NCBI RefSeq assembly: GCF_011300875.1
Contig: NZ_CP049862.1
Location: 2,542,001-2,606,000, forward strand
DNA from: Sanguibacter sp. HDW7
GTDB taxonomy: Bacteria > Actinomycetota > Actinomycetes > Actinomycetales > Cellulomonadaceae
DNA length: 64,000 bases
Direction: 5' to 3'
Shown: piece after piece, positions 53,801 to 63,230 of the stretch
How the letters are laid out: each line of letters starts with the position of its first letter
How positions within the stretch are numbered: the stretch's first letter is position 1
Translations under genes and position numbers: made by a program
Notes under the pieces: generated by a model
Told to the model about the DNA's origin: nothing
What the model saw: the letters and a program-made list of their open reading frames with translations, nothing else
Databases searched by the model: none

Positions 53801-56141
53801 GCTTCTCCAGCGGCAGGCCCGCTGTCGTCCAGCGCAGCTGCGCCGTCTCCGAGCCGCCGGCGAGCGCCGTGTACGTCTTCGCCCACGTCTTGTCGACGAG
53901 GTCGGGGCCCGTGCCGTCGACCGGCAGCACCTCGGTGCCGGCGTCGTCCTGCTCCGAGACGACGGGGACGACGGCGTCGTCGTTCGTCACGGTGACGCCC
54001 GCAAGGTTCGCGAGCGCGAGCGGAGCCTTCTCGCCGTCGACGACGGGGTAGGCGTCCGCGAGCGGGACGCCGTCACGGCCGGTCGCGAGCAGCTCGGTCG
54101 CGATGACCGGGCGGACGTGGAAGCCTGGCTCGAGGATCTGGCCGGGCTTGGCCTGGTAGTCGAGCTGGATGCCCTGCGCGCCTGGGGCGGGCGCCGCCGG
54201 GACGGCGAGGTCCTTGACGATCTGCGGGCCCGGGTAGGTGCCGAGCACCTGCCAGACACCGTCCGCGTCGAGGTAGCGCACGACGAGCTCGGCGTTCGCG
54301 GGGACCTCCGCGGTCGTCACACCCGTGACGCGCGCGTAGTTCCAGAACGTCGAACCCGCGCCGACGGGGTCGGTGATGACGAGCGAGTCCGCGCCGATCG
54401 TCGACGCCGGCTGCTCGGACACCTTCGCGTCGAACTTCACGCCGGTCGAGACGCCGCCGACACCCCAGAGCTCGGGACGCAGGATCTCCTTGACGAGCTC
54501 CGTCGCGATGCGCTCGGGCAGCAGGTCGATGGCGTCCGTCGAGGTGACCGTCTCGCCCCGGGCGTCGCCGTCGGTCGCCTGCGCGGTCGCGACGTTCGTC
54601 GCCGTCGACTCCGCGAAGATCTCCGGGGAGGCCTCGACGACGAAGGGCACGACGGCCTGCGCACCAGGCTGAAGGTCGCCCTCGAACGTCGCCGTGAAGC
54701 GCGCGACGACCTTGCCCGCGTCCGGGCCGGGCAGCGTTCCGTCGACGTTCGTCGTCGCCGACGAGGTCGAGCCGTCCGCGTACGTGTAGACGACCGTCGC
54801 GCTCTCCGCGCCCGCGGGCCACGTGATCGACGCGGTGTCCGTGTCGGCGTAGCCGCCGAACGTCAGCCCCTGGTCGCCGAAGGTCGGCTGGCCGGACGAC
54901 GCGCTCGGCTCCGTGAGCGTCAGCGAGGTCGCGGCCATGCCGGTGACCTTGGCATCGAGCGTCGCCACGGCCTGGCCCGCCGACGTGAGCCAGTCACGGC
55001 TGAACGACTTGGTGAGGTCGACGCCGGGGTTCTGCTTCTTCACGGTGACGGTTGCGTCGTCGGTCTTGGCCGGGGACGTCGTCCCGTCCTTCCGCACCGT
55101 CGCGGACAGCCAGTTCTCGAGGACGAGCGAGTCGCCCTCGGGGACGTCAGCGACCGAGTCGCGCGTCACCGTCGCGAGGTCGACCCCGCCCGTGGCACCC
55201 TTGGCGATCGCGCCGGCCGGTCCCGTGAACTCGACCGCGAAGCCGGACGGGTCGACACCAGCCGGGACGAGCCCGTCGAGCGAGCCGCCTGCGGCGTAGG
55301 TCGTCGTCGTCGTGCCGCCGCCCGCGAGGTTCCAGGTGAACGTCGCACCGGTCGCGCCCTGGGGCAGGTCGATCTTCTTGACGCCCGTGACCGCGAGGTG
55401 GTCGAACACCGAGGGCGTCGCCGTCGAGGCGTCCGTGAGCGTCAGCGCGTCGACCGCGGTGTTCGAGGAGTTCGTGCCCTGCAGCCGCCACACGACCGGG
55501 AGGCCGGGGCGCGCGGGAACGATGCCCGACGCGGGGGACGCGACGGACTTGTCGGGCGTCGCGGCGAGGTTCTCCTCGACGGCGAGGACGATGTCGGCCG
55601 GGTCGGTCGCCTCCTCCGCGTTGATCGCGGTCGCGACGGCCGTGTTGGTGATCGTCGCGTTGTCGAAGGACGGGTCGGCGTCTGCAGCGACCCGTGCCTT
55701 GATGCGGATGATGACCTCGTTCGCGCCGAGGCCCGTGTAGCCCTCGCCGAGGTTCGAGGTGAAGTCGACGCGCACGGTGCGGCCGGTGACCGAGACGTCG
55801 CCCGCGTTGTTCGTCACCGTGACGTCGTCGGGGCCGTCGATCTCGAGCGGTGCCGGCAGGACGTCGGTCATCGCACCGTCGACGCACCCGGGCGAGTCGA
55901 TGAGCGCGCACGACACCGTGATGACGTAGGTGACCGTCTCGCCGGGCCGGAAGGAAGGGGTCGAACCCTGGTCATCACCTTCGACGGCCTTCTCGACGGA
56001 GATCCGTGCGATGTCGAGGTCCGCCGGGGCCGCGACGGACGGTATGACGACCATCCCCACGACCGCGACCGCGAGCGCGGACGCTGCCGCGACCGCCCTC
56101 GTCCGGACAGACTCCCACCTCGTACGCCTGTGCTGCGCCAC
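44898..56141 (-). CDS. giant LPxTG-anchored surface protein with 16 DUF5979-like modules
   Basis: A 3,747-residue secreted, wall-anchored protein and the largest gene in the window. A signal peptide (about 1-38, ending SVAA) is followed by about 1,780 residues of DUF11-like and other beta-sandwich domains built on ETVTYVITVSC, VTVTNNAGDV and similar strands. Then come 16 tandem DUF5979-like modules of 100-140 residues (about 1824-3694), each with two cysteines (for example LVCT...AECTVTE) and ending in VTNTF or FTNTY. The C-terminus has a Pro/Asp/Thr spacer, LPVTG (44999-44985), a hydrophobic helix and VRRRNA, a classic sortase signal. The GTG at 56141 has GGAGG five bases upstream. No sortase gene lies in the window. 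The likely role is an extended adhesin stalk; the ligand is unknown. Confidence 0.9.
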   Translation of the reverse strand: MAQHRRTRWESVRTRAVAAASALAVAVVGMVVIPSVAAPADLDIARISVEKAVEGDDQGSTPSFRPGETVTYVITVSCALIDSPGCVDGAMTDVLPAPLEIDGPDDVTVTNNAGDVSVTGRTVRVDFTSNLGEGYTGLGANEVIIRIKARVAADADPSFDNATITNTAVATAINAEEATDPADIVLAVEENLAATPDKSVASPASGIVPARPGLPVVWRLQGTNSSNTAVDALTLTDASTATPSVFDHLAVTGVKKIDLPQGATGATFTWNLAGGGTTTTTYAAGGSLDGLVPAGVDPSGFAVEFTGPAGAIAKGATGGVDLATVTRDSVADVPEGDSLVLENWLSATVRKDGTTSPAKTDDATVTVKKQNPGVDLTKSFSRDWLTSAGQAVATLDAKVTGMAATSLTLTEPSASSGQPTFGDQGLTFGGYADTDTASITWPAGAESATVVYTYADGSTSSATTNVDGTLPGPDAGKVVARFTATFEGDLQPGAQAVVPFVVEASPEIFAESTATNVATAQATDGDARGETVTSTDAIDLLPERIATELVKEILRPELWGVGGVSTGVKFDAKVSEQPASTIGADSLVITDPVGAGSTFWNYARVTGVTTAEVPANAELVVRYLDADGVWQVLGTYPGPQIVKDLAVPAAPAPGAQGIQLDYQAKPGQILEPGFHVRPVIATELLATGRDGVPLADAYPVVDGEKAPLALANLAGVTVTNDDAVVPVVSEQDDAGTEVLPVDGTGPDLVDKTWAKTYTALAGGSETAQLRWTTAGLPLEKLVLTDPADASALTDLTTSAYDAVDLTQVAGLAPASNGGNRLARLELFSMTTGTWIDVTSKVTGDVYLLDAAEQASTVGVRATFVGPEGRPMVEPETGRYALDLTLRVRDTLRADPATYVLGDDHPDATYNGGHATLRNTVSATGTAGTTDFTSTDADTAVIVDSVLNASISKEFDQSELPIPAASTGADQYPLVDATITVTNTTLSRTSSLEIVDPYSGPGVQVPSNTNTYLRLYGIGEMTVPSGATSTTVTLQRETGPDESYTIAEAQALTPAQLRDVTLVTVTHEGVIAPSAGSTTRLVHQLRDDVALAPGTTITNNAYFELERPGGVASVDSTSGSDDDTLGLANPSYDVTSGKTVTPSTAVEGSAAATGPYTVHLEGRPAGTARTTTLTLTDADPQFFNVFDLTGARLTVPTGGPNRYVVSTLVDNDGDKDLAWSSTGGVVTVTCNGDADLDPCWVDSDVRLASTAVTPPAGVSWSQVRGVRLEVFKVASETDLGDTARVRWERPASPRIELDLTAVRRAALLTGETPSTTRPDVPAAPGEAKRGVTSNSFVVHGEGVWNGQRYSDDAGDDAETTLTHLTNSVKVTKTPGNGKAGDTDAQTVNLGTDIKYGMTVQNTGQWPMTGLVLRDDVQVVGGSSILTAVPAPDTEGTDPADWKVFEFSLADAGGASLPVPAGFSGALDEVTGKVTFTVPAGFILQPGQTLKVVGHLRLRDGAAADKAYSNTFGVRSDRMFDSCAHTTNGVGSTTVTNTDECAATTHVRTPAVAPIQITKAVRGDGAGETSSSADLGVFARTGAAADCAAPNAGGLFYQHPCVPVTRPGGVEEWRMSMKNIGNVDAHVVTIIDTLPRVGDTGVWIDQQRGSAFDVTLLPGVTVDAPSGNTPASTEVYWTSKTLAPSCSDDDIKHTNGGPLVATCKTEVEGRGWTLMTGSETEDQLRTASAIKVVVRWTSNTTVHSGLKPGETVSVRMKTRTPAIAPPSELDLPIAFNSVAGGTGARATANGTLRVSTVIEPRKVGVATAPGAIDVAKIVRTPSAGDGTSLWRPGATAALPTSYTFRLACFAPGVGGAKLALKRDTVTPGVSAWIREDEDDLVVTVPAGGSRVLDATTTNLPLFAECTVTEEGQPAGVKVSYAPGGTTPGTLTALASLASNAAVHHPWAPATAERPRADVTNTYANSGFTVTKNVDDGGAKDQDGDLLVRDWPYAFTASCTYLGREVLVAGETSFSLEHGQSLTFTQIPVGSECSVTEVSRSNAGQSVAMVTTDAGATVVGTPANGTTRFTVTDHLAQENGPGDATASTTAFTNTFSTGSLSFEKTFTGPGIERWSGSTISLDLVCAIAQPAGLTSPREVYRKTFTYGKTDGGRTSWAGRTISETVDDLPTGATCTLTEPVSAGAHVTTTPANGQVRVGDGTTVSIGVTNDFREGGVRVTKAFAGAAKDLDVLRDADAGYEVRLGCTVGGSPISIPGGSDRTLGSTGSFAATWDLLPTDAVCDVTELSASVGGKTLVAGVDYTAASDGPVTVGSGTDAALTLTNTIVDTSVILTKLVTGGAAAWGAPSYSLTLACTWQGESLPDRTVAVPANGTATVTGVPVGSSCQISEPNAHGATNVTFSPSAATEVPALGQPTLGFTATNEYVATTVTVSKAVGTEASDGTGTPVIGRSFAFSLVCTLDGRSQTLTTTVTDGGSHTFTGLPVGAECTVTETAAGDGSVPAVQVTGATASGSGSTTTFTLPAPGVPATGVTAAFTNTYPVGSVAVTKHVRGAGAAWADDPFTVSMTCTAPVGVGGAQKLVYSGTHTFARAASSTWPSQTWTVGNLLVGATCTVTETATGGANSKIVGSPVAVAAGGTATVDVENTFLQGDVVVTKKLAGDPAELVAAKQGTYIVELVCTRVVDGVTVPVTVPGGARRTIDFATSAVARYAGLPTDADCTLSEVSSTPQAQGTTITNGGQLTVGSTNDVALDVTNSFGTTSVTLAKSVTGAVDSKYVPTDFEVTLTCDWYGDDVSPTAPITVPAGGSVTVGGLPVGSTCSVEETGDHGETAVSYTVTQPGETAPTPITPTDEIAIADAAPFTTFTVTNRYDLSAGFDLSKDVVTGALDAAGAGVAIGRSFTFAIACEFRGVAVTEVVASVTLAHDEVVTVDGMPVGSECTVTEQPPGDASTTSIDVTGGSPTTSGRSATFTVGAGSAQARSVTVDYTNTYPVGAIEVVKDIAGDGGVLPDGTPVWAVGPFELDMVCTLPGAGVGGADLVVWDGSHTFERADADDPWTTADLTWRPENLPVGAECVVTEPARGGANAVAFTAPDGTVTVDDPAAMPATEASATVVVTADLTDPVEVTATNTFTTGDLEVTKSIEGPTAPTLDPALDGTYTVTLVCTRPVDGAQVPVAVPGGATRTFTGTGTTRTVTYEGLPTGATCELSETTSTPTPQTVEYTVGTGTPSPTPPTFEVLEGTATAGITVTNTFLDGSVVARKLVVGDGKGFAPADFSATVSCTWEGASVPLPNGGKVTLPGDGTVVTVGDAPEGSVCTIEEDTTGAGQTDVQVSDPVTLVAGETSTLTVTNTYELTGLSVTKKVDGALAADGTPVTYTTSFAFEASCVFRGTEVLAPADRAFTLAQDGSREIGGVPVGSVCTVTETDAAGATSTTVTQVADEVEGAPVTVATTTLTLERGVDHGVVVTNTLPTGPVTVTKVVDGAGAALWGTGTFQVRLVCTADDVAGGTVHDGLHELSATSPTLTVGHLPAGATCEVSETRTGGADASVVTVGSATVTDATDPGATPASFTVTNTFDVAAVEVTKSVEGEGASSARSAEFVVELVCTREVDGETVDVEVPGGARRTLSRAAGLTTRYADLPAAADCTVTEVETGDADATSVVVVQDGVEREATGTSADVVLTGTDVTVRVVNTFDDDDSRPTEGPDEPTDKPTDEPGLPVTGAQVLGAAGLAALLVLVGLVLVAVRRRNA
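45060..50670 (-). repeat. 16-module DUF5979 array with four-module supra-repeat
   Basis: By sequence type the modules read, from N to C, A' D A B, C D A B, C D A B, C D A B. Type B has VPGGARRT and VCTR..VDG; type A has a TGGAN or RGGAN motif; type C has TCxWxG; type D has a long SFxFxxxCxxxG strand. Block boundaries on DNA are near 50260, 49170, 47870, 46390 and 45060. The array grew by duplication of a block of about 1.3-1.5 kb. Confidence 0.8.
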
Positions 56142-56210
56142 AGTGACCTCCCCCGTCTCCGTGCAGCCTTGCGCGTCGCCCGTCGATGGGGACGCTTCCA
56201 TGCTGGTCAG

Positions 56211-56216
56211 ACGCTA
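56211..56216 (-). promoter_or_regulatory. putative -10 of the giant surface protein promoter
   Basis: TAGCGT on the minus strand, about 70 bases before the GTG at 56141, with a weak TTTCTC 17 bases upstream. The rest of 56142-56351 carries two TCACC sequences (56299 and 56336) before the divergent ABC operon but no further gene. Confidence 0.3.
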
Positions 56217-56351
56217 CCGTGCCACTTACCAGGGAGAAACCACCCGCGGGCCCTCGCTCGCCGAAATGTCAGGAAAACCGCACCTCCCGTGGCACACTTC
56301 ACCCTGAGGATGGCAAGGTGGAGGCCCCACCTCGCTCACCACGGAGAACAC

Positions 56352-57268
<917 letters not shown>

Positions 57269-57272
<4 letters not shown>

Positions 57273-58438
57273 GCCCCGTCCGGACCGTCCGACTCGTCGC
57301 CGCCCGCGAGATCGCGACCCGCGCCCGCTCGAAGGCCTTCGTGTGGACGACCGCGATCGTCCTCGTCCTCATCGTCGGAGGCTCCGCGCTCGTCGGCGTC
57401 CTCGGCGGCAAGGAGCCCGACCCTCTCACCGTCGGCGTGCCCGACGACCGCACCGCGACCGCCCTCGCCGCCGCCGCGACCGCGACCGGCGCGCTCGTCG
57501 ACCCCACCGTGACGACCGCCCCCACGCAGGACGGCGCCGACCCGTACGTCGCGCTCGACGACGACGGCACCGTCCGTGTCACCGTCGGCACCGAGGTGCC
57601 CTCCGGGCTCACCGCGACGCTCACCGTCATGGCGCAGCGTGCCGCGCTCAGCACGGCCATCGCCGGGCTCGGCGGCGACCCCGCACAGGTCGACGCGGCC
57701 GTGCTCGGCGCACAGCCGGTCGTCACGACGCTCGGCGAGCCGACGGCCGGCCCCGAGCTCGGGGCGTCGATCCTCGGCCAGGTCGTCGGCATCCTCATCT
57801 TCGTCGCCATCATGACGACCGGGCAGATGGTCGCCCAGGGCGTCGTCGAGGAGAAGTCGAGCCGCGTCATCGAGATCCTCCTCGCGGCGATCCGACCCGC
57901 CGAGCTCATCGCGGGCAAGGTCCTCGGCATCGGCGCGCTCGGCCTTGCGCAGGTCGTCGCGTACGTCGGCGTCGGCGCAGCCTCCGCCACGGCGTTCGGG
58001 CTGTTCGACGGCATGAAGGTCGACCTCGGCTCCGCCGTGTGGTCGACCCTCGTGTGGTTCCTCCTCGGCTACGCGATCTACGCGCTGCTCTTCGCCGCGG
58101 CGGGCGCGCTCGTCTCGCGGCAGGAGGACGTCGGCTCCGTGACGACGCCCATCCTCATGATGCTCATGGTGCCCTACATCGTCGGGATCTCCGTCGCTCC
58201 CTGGGACCCGACGAACACGCTCGTCACCGTCCTGTCGTACGTGCCGTTCTTCACGCCGCTCATCATGCCGATGCGCTCGGCCCTCGGCGTCGCGGCACCG
58301 TGGGAGGTCATCCTCATGATCGTCGTGTGCACGGCGCTCGTCGCGGCGCTCGTGTGGGGCGCCGGCAAGATCTACGGCCGCGCCGTGCTGCTCACCGGCG
58401 CGCGCGTGCCGCTGCGCGAGGTGCTCCGCTCCCGCTGA
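57269..58438 (+). CDS. ABC-2 type transporter permease (NatB-like)
   Basis: A 389-residue permease with an N-terminal membrane helix (TTAIVLVLIVGGSALVGVLG), a long extracytoplasmic domain of about 130 residues and five to six C-terminal helices, the ABC-2 family plan of NatB/YhaP-type exporters. The motif GVVEEKSSRVIEILLAAI is the conserved cytoplasmic coupling segment. Its ATG overlaps the ATPase stop. A sodium or drug export role is typical of relatives, but the substrate is not determined. Confidence 0.92.
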
Positions 58439-58446
58439 GCCGGTTC

Positions 58447-58505
58447 TCCCGACGGATCGACGCGTTCCGACCGTTCGACGGTCGGAACGCGTCGATCCGT
58501 CGGGA
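58447..58505. terminator. 27-bp perfect hairpin after the ABC operon
   Basis: The arms 58447-58473 and 58479-58505 are perfect 27-bp reverse complements with the 5-base loop TTCGA inside GTTCGAC. It begins nine bases after the permease stop. The loop and its flanks match the hairpin at 9482-9552, though the stems differ. Confidence 0.65.
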
Positions 58506-58562
58506 CGGGCAGCGCTGAGGCGCCGACCTGTTCCCGGACCGTGACCGACGTCCCGCCACAGG

Positions 58563-58583
58563 TATCTCGACGTCAAGTAATCT
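58563..58583 (+). promoter_or_regulatory. marR promoter with overlapping imperfect palindrome
   Basis: The -10 TAATCT (58578-58583) ends six bases before the ATG, so the transcript is probably leaderless. A palindrome centred on GACGTC (58569-58574, core CTCGACGTCAAG) overlaps the -10, the expected place for autorepression by the MarR protein. Confidence 0.55.
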
Positions 58584-58589
58584 GGTGCG

Positions 58590-59117
58590 ATGAACCAGGC
58601 CGGAGCAGCGCAGACGGGCGTGCCCGCGACCCCGGACGAGGTCGACCGCATCGTCGACGCGTGGCGCCGCGAGCGCCCCGACCTCGACGTCGCCCCGCTC
58701 GAGGTGCTCTCGCGCGTCACCCGGCTCGCCCGGCACCTCGACCGCGCACGTCGTGGCGCGTTCGCCCGCCACGACCTCGAGACGTGGGAGTTCGACGTCC
58801 TGTCCGCCCTGCGCCGCGCGGGCGTCCCCTACGAGCTCTCCCCCGGGGCGCTCCTCACGCAGACGCTCGTGACGTCCGGCACCATGACCAACCGGATCGA
58901 CCGGCTCGAGGACCACGGCCTCGTCTCCCGTCACCCCTCGCCCGAGGACCGTCGGGGCGTGCTCGTGCGCCTCACCACCTCGGGCCTCACGAAGGTCGAT
59001 GCCGCCATGGCGGACCTCGTCGCGGAGGAGCACACGCTCCTCGGCACGCTCGACCCGGCCCAGCGCGACACGCTCGCGGCCCTGCTGCGGACGGTGCTCG
59101 GGCAGTTCGACGCCTGA
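58590..59117 (+). CDS. MarR-family transcriptional regulator
   Basis: A 175-residue winged-helix regulator. The core is EVLSRVTRLARHLDRARRGA, WEFDVLSALRRAG, the recognition helix TSGTMTNRIDRLEDHGLVSR and the wing SPEDRRGVLVRLTTSG. There is no Shine-Dalgarno, and the -10 lies six bases upstream, so translation is probably leaderless. It lies between the ABC-2 exporter and the ABC-F gene, both on the same strand; regulation of itself is likely, and of the exporter possible. Confidence 0.92.
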   Translation: MNQAGAAQTGVPATPDEVDRIVDAWRRERPDLDVAPLEVLSRVTRLARHLDRARRGAFARHDLETWEFDVLSALRRAGVPYELSPGALLTQTLVTSGTMTNRIDRLEDHGLVSRHPSPEDRRGVLVRLTTSGLTKVDAAMADLVAEEHTLLGTLDPAQRDTLAALLRTVLGQFDA

Positions 59118-59158
59118 GGGCCGCGTCGCCCCGGGACCAGGGCGCGGCCGCTGACGCA

Positions 59159-59164
59159 TAGACT
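59159..59164 (+). promoter_or_regulatory. -10 of a leaderless ABC-F promoter
   Basis: TAGACT ends six bases before the GTG at 59171, leaving no room for a ribosome site. The gene is therefore probably read from a leaderless transcript. Confidence 0.5.
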
Positions 59165-59170
59165 CGCGCG

Positions 59171-60961
<1,791 letters not shown>

Positions 60962-60984
60962 CGCCGCCCCAGCCTGCGGTGTTC

Positions 60985-61092
60985 CGATAGCCGATCCACA
61001 CCCTGGAGGTGTCCGAATCGGCTATCGAGCATCGAACCCGTCTGCTCGATAGCCGATGGGTACGTCTCAAGCGGCTCGATCGGCTATCGAGC
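60985..61092. repeat. tandem pair of palindromes between convergent genes
   Basis: Unit 1 has arms CGATAGCCGAT (60985-60995) and ATCGGCTATCG (61017-61027). Unit 2 has arms GCTCGATAGCCGAT (61044-61057) and ATCGGCTATCGAGC (61079-61092). The two units share the stem sequence and are offset by about 62 bp; the spacers are unrelated. The position between convergent ABC-F and ispE fits bidirectional termination, but the shared stem also looks like a duplicated binding site. Confidence 0.75.
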
Positions 61093-61128
61093 CACGTCGC
61101 GGTCCGCCGAAGGTGTCGGGGGCAGGTG

Positions 61129-62100
61129 TCAGGGGGTGGGGAGGGCGAGGAGCCTTGCGCCCGGGACGTTGCCCGTCGCCGTCACCACGTCGTCGACGAC
61201 GTCCGCCGCCATCATCGCCGCCGCAAGAGCGAGCGCGTGCCGGGGCGAACGGCCCAGCGCCGCGACCGTCGGCCCCGAGCCCGAGACGACGACGCCGAGC
61301 GCCCCCGCCGCGCGCGCCACATCGACGACCTCGCGGAGCGCCGGCTCGAGGTCGCACGACGCCGACTCGAGGTCGTTGCGAAGATGCGCGCCGACACCCT
61401 CGGCGTCACCTGCACGCAGCGCCGCCATGAGCGCCGTCCCCGGCTCGTCGTCCCAGCTGTCCGCGATCGGCACGTCCTCGCCGCGCGCAGCAGCCTCCGC
61501 GAGCCGCTCGTCGAAGCGCCCGTAGGACGCCGCCGTCGAGATCCCCGCACGCCGCAGCCCGAACGCCCAGTGAAGCTCGCCCCGCACGAGCGCGGGCGTG
61601 AGCAGCTCGCCGCGGCCCGTGCCGACGGCAGTGTGCCCGACGAGCGGGAACGCGACGTCCGCACCGAGCTCGCCCGCGAGCTCGAGCAGCCGCTCCCTCG
61701 GCACGCCCGTCCCCCACAGCGCGTCGCACGCGAGGAGCGCCGCCGCGCCGTCCGCCGAGCCGCCCGCCATGCCGCCCGCGACGGGCACGCCCTTGGCGAG
61801 GTGCAGGTGGACGTCGGGGTCGACACCGACCTCGGCCGCGAGCAGCTCGGCGGCCCGCCACGCGATGTTCGACCCGTCGAGCGGCACGAGCTCCGACTGC
61901 AGGCCCGACGCCGTGATCGACAGGCCGTCCCCGCGCGTCGCCGTGACGTCCTCGAAGAGCGACACCGCCTGGAACACCGAGACGACACGGTGGTAGCCGT
62001 CGTCGCCCACGGGGCTCACCTGGAGCGCGAGGTTGACCTTGCCCGGTGCCCGGACGACGACACGTTCAGGCAGCCCGCTCGCACGACGCAGCCCCGTCAC
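61129..62100 (-). CDS. ispE: 4-diphosphocytidyl-2-C-methyl-D-erythritol kinase
   Basis: A 323-residue GHMP kinase of the MEP isoprenoid pathway, which also supplies undecaprenyl phosphate to the glycan machinery. It has [20 protein letters not shown], the ATP-binding [18 protein letters not shown] and the C-terminal [14 protein letters not shown]. The GTG at 62100 overlaps the rsmA stop (GTGA), the usual coupling. Confidence 0.96.
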   Translation of the reverse strand: MTGLRRASGLPERVVVRAPGKVNLALQVSPVGDDGYHRVVSVFQAVSLFEDVTATRGDGLSITASGLQSELVPLDGSNIAWRAAELLAAEVGVDPDVHLHLAKGVPVAGGMAGGSADGAAALLACDALWGTGVPRERLLELAGELGADVAFPLVGHTAVGTGRGELLTPALVRGELHWAFGLRRAGISTAASYGRFDERLAEAAARGEDVPIADSWDDEPGTALMAALRAGDAEGVGAHLRNDLESASCDLEPALREVVDVARAAGALGVVVSGSGPTVAALGRSPRHALALAAAMMAADVVDDVVTATGNVPGARLLALPTP

Positions 62101-63137
62101 GCGGCGGACCCGTCGGTCGGCGCTGACCCGCTGGCCGGAGCAGAGCCGTCCGACATCACAGCGCCGACGGCAGCAGCGCCCTCGGACGTCGCGCCGTCAC
62201 CGGAGGCAGCAGCGTCACCGTCGGCGGCCCGACGCTCCCGCTCGCGCCGCGACGCGCGGGGCGCGGGAGCGTGGAAGCCGCCGCGCGCGAGGATCTCCTC
62301 GGTGATGCGCGCGAACGTGTCGATGTCGCAGACCTCGCCGCGGGCCGACGGGTCGACGCCCGCGGCCTCGAGCGCCTCGGCAGCGGCCGCGCCCGAGCCG
62401 GCGAGGCCGGCGAGCGTGGCCCGGAGCGTCTTGCGCCGCTGCGCGAAGGCAGCGTCGACGACGGTGAAGACGTCCTCGCGCGACGCGGTCGTCGACGGCG
62501 GCTCGCGCCGCTCCATCGCGACGAGCGCCGAGTCGACGTTGGGCGCGGGCCAGAAGACGTTGCGTCCGATCGTCGCGGCGCGCGACGTGCGGCAGTACCA
62601 GGCGGCCTTGGCCGACGGCACGCCGTAGGTCTTCGACCCGGGGGGCGCGGCGAGGCGGTCCGCGACCTCCAGCTGCACCATGACGAGCACGCGCTCGAGC
62701 GAGTCGAAGCGCTCGAGGAAGTGCAGCAGCACGGGCACGGAGACGTTGTACGGAAGGTTTGCGACGAGCGCGACGGGCGGCGGCCCGGGCAGCTCGGTGA
62801 CGGTGAGGGCGTCCTGCCCGACGAGCGAGAACCGCTCGGCCGCGTCCGGCTGGAACGTCGCGACCGTCGTCGGCAGCTCGGCTGCGAGGACCGGGTCGAT
62901 CTCGACCGCGACGACGCTCGCGCCCGTCTCGAGGATCCCGAGCGTGAGCGAGCCGAGGCCCGGGCCGATCTCGACGACGTGCTCACCCGCCGAGACGCCC
63001 GCGGTCCGCACGATCTTGCGCACGGTGCCCGCATCGATGACGAAGTTCTGGCCGAGCGTCTTCGTCGGCCGCACGCCGAGCCTCTCGGCGAGCTCCCGTA
63101 CCTGGACGGGGCCGAGAAGGGTGGCGGCAGAAGTCAT
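62097..63137 (-). CDS. rsmA: 16S rRNA dimethyladenosine transferase (KsgA)
   Basis: A methyltransferase of 346 residues that dimethylates two adjacent adenines near the 3' end of 16S rRNA. It shows [18 protein letters not shown], the SAM-binding [17 protein letters not shown] and the catalytic [14 protein letters not shown]. The last 55 residues are an Arg then Ala/Gly/Ser-rich tail not needed for the fold. The ATG at 63137 was chosen over 63167; there is no Shine-Dalgarno, and TAGGCT lies seven bases upstream, suggesting a leaderless transcript. Confidence 0.95.
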   Translation of the reverse strand: MTSAATLLGPVQVRELAERLGVRPTKTLGQNFVIDAGTVRKIVRTAGVSAGEHVVEIGPGLGSLTLGILETGASVVAVEIDPVLAAELPTTVATFQPDAAERFSLVGQDALTVTELPGPPPVALVANLPYNVSVPVLLHFLERFDSLERVLVMVQLEVADRLAAPPGSKTYGVPSAKAAWYCRTSRAATIGRNVFWPAPNVDSALVAMERREPPSTTASREDVFTVVDAAFAQRRKTLRATLAGLAGSGAAAAEALEAAGVDPSARGEVCDIDTFARITEEILARGGFHAPAPRASRRERERRAADGDAAASGDGATSEGAAAVGAVMSDGSAPASGSAPTDGSAA

Positions 63138-63144
63138 GCCCACG

Positions 63145-63150
63145 AGCCTA
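63145..63150 (-). promoter_or_regulatory. -10 of a leaderless rsmA promoter
   Basis: TAGGCT on the minus strand ends seven bases before the rsmA ATG, placing the transcription start on or next to the start codon. Confidence 0.5.
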
Positions 63151-63174
63151 CGCGGCCCGGCCCGCACGCAAGAA

Positions 63175-63213
63175 TCCGGGCGCCTGGCTGCGCGTGGCAG
63201 CCGGACGCCCGGA
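63175..63213 (-). terminator. hairpin terminator after the Rpf gene
   Basis: A 17-position stem with one mismatch and one G-T pair (TCCGGGCG...CGCCCGGA outer part, CTGGCTGC/GCAGCCGG inner part, loop GCGTG), 18 bases after the Rpf stop and 25 bases before the rsmA promoter. Confidence 0.6.
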
Positions 63214-63230
63214 CTCGTGGGACTGCAGGC

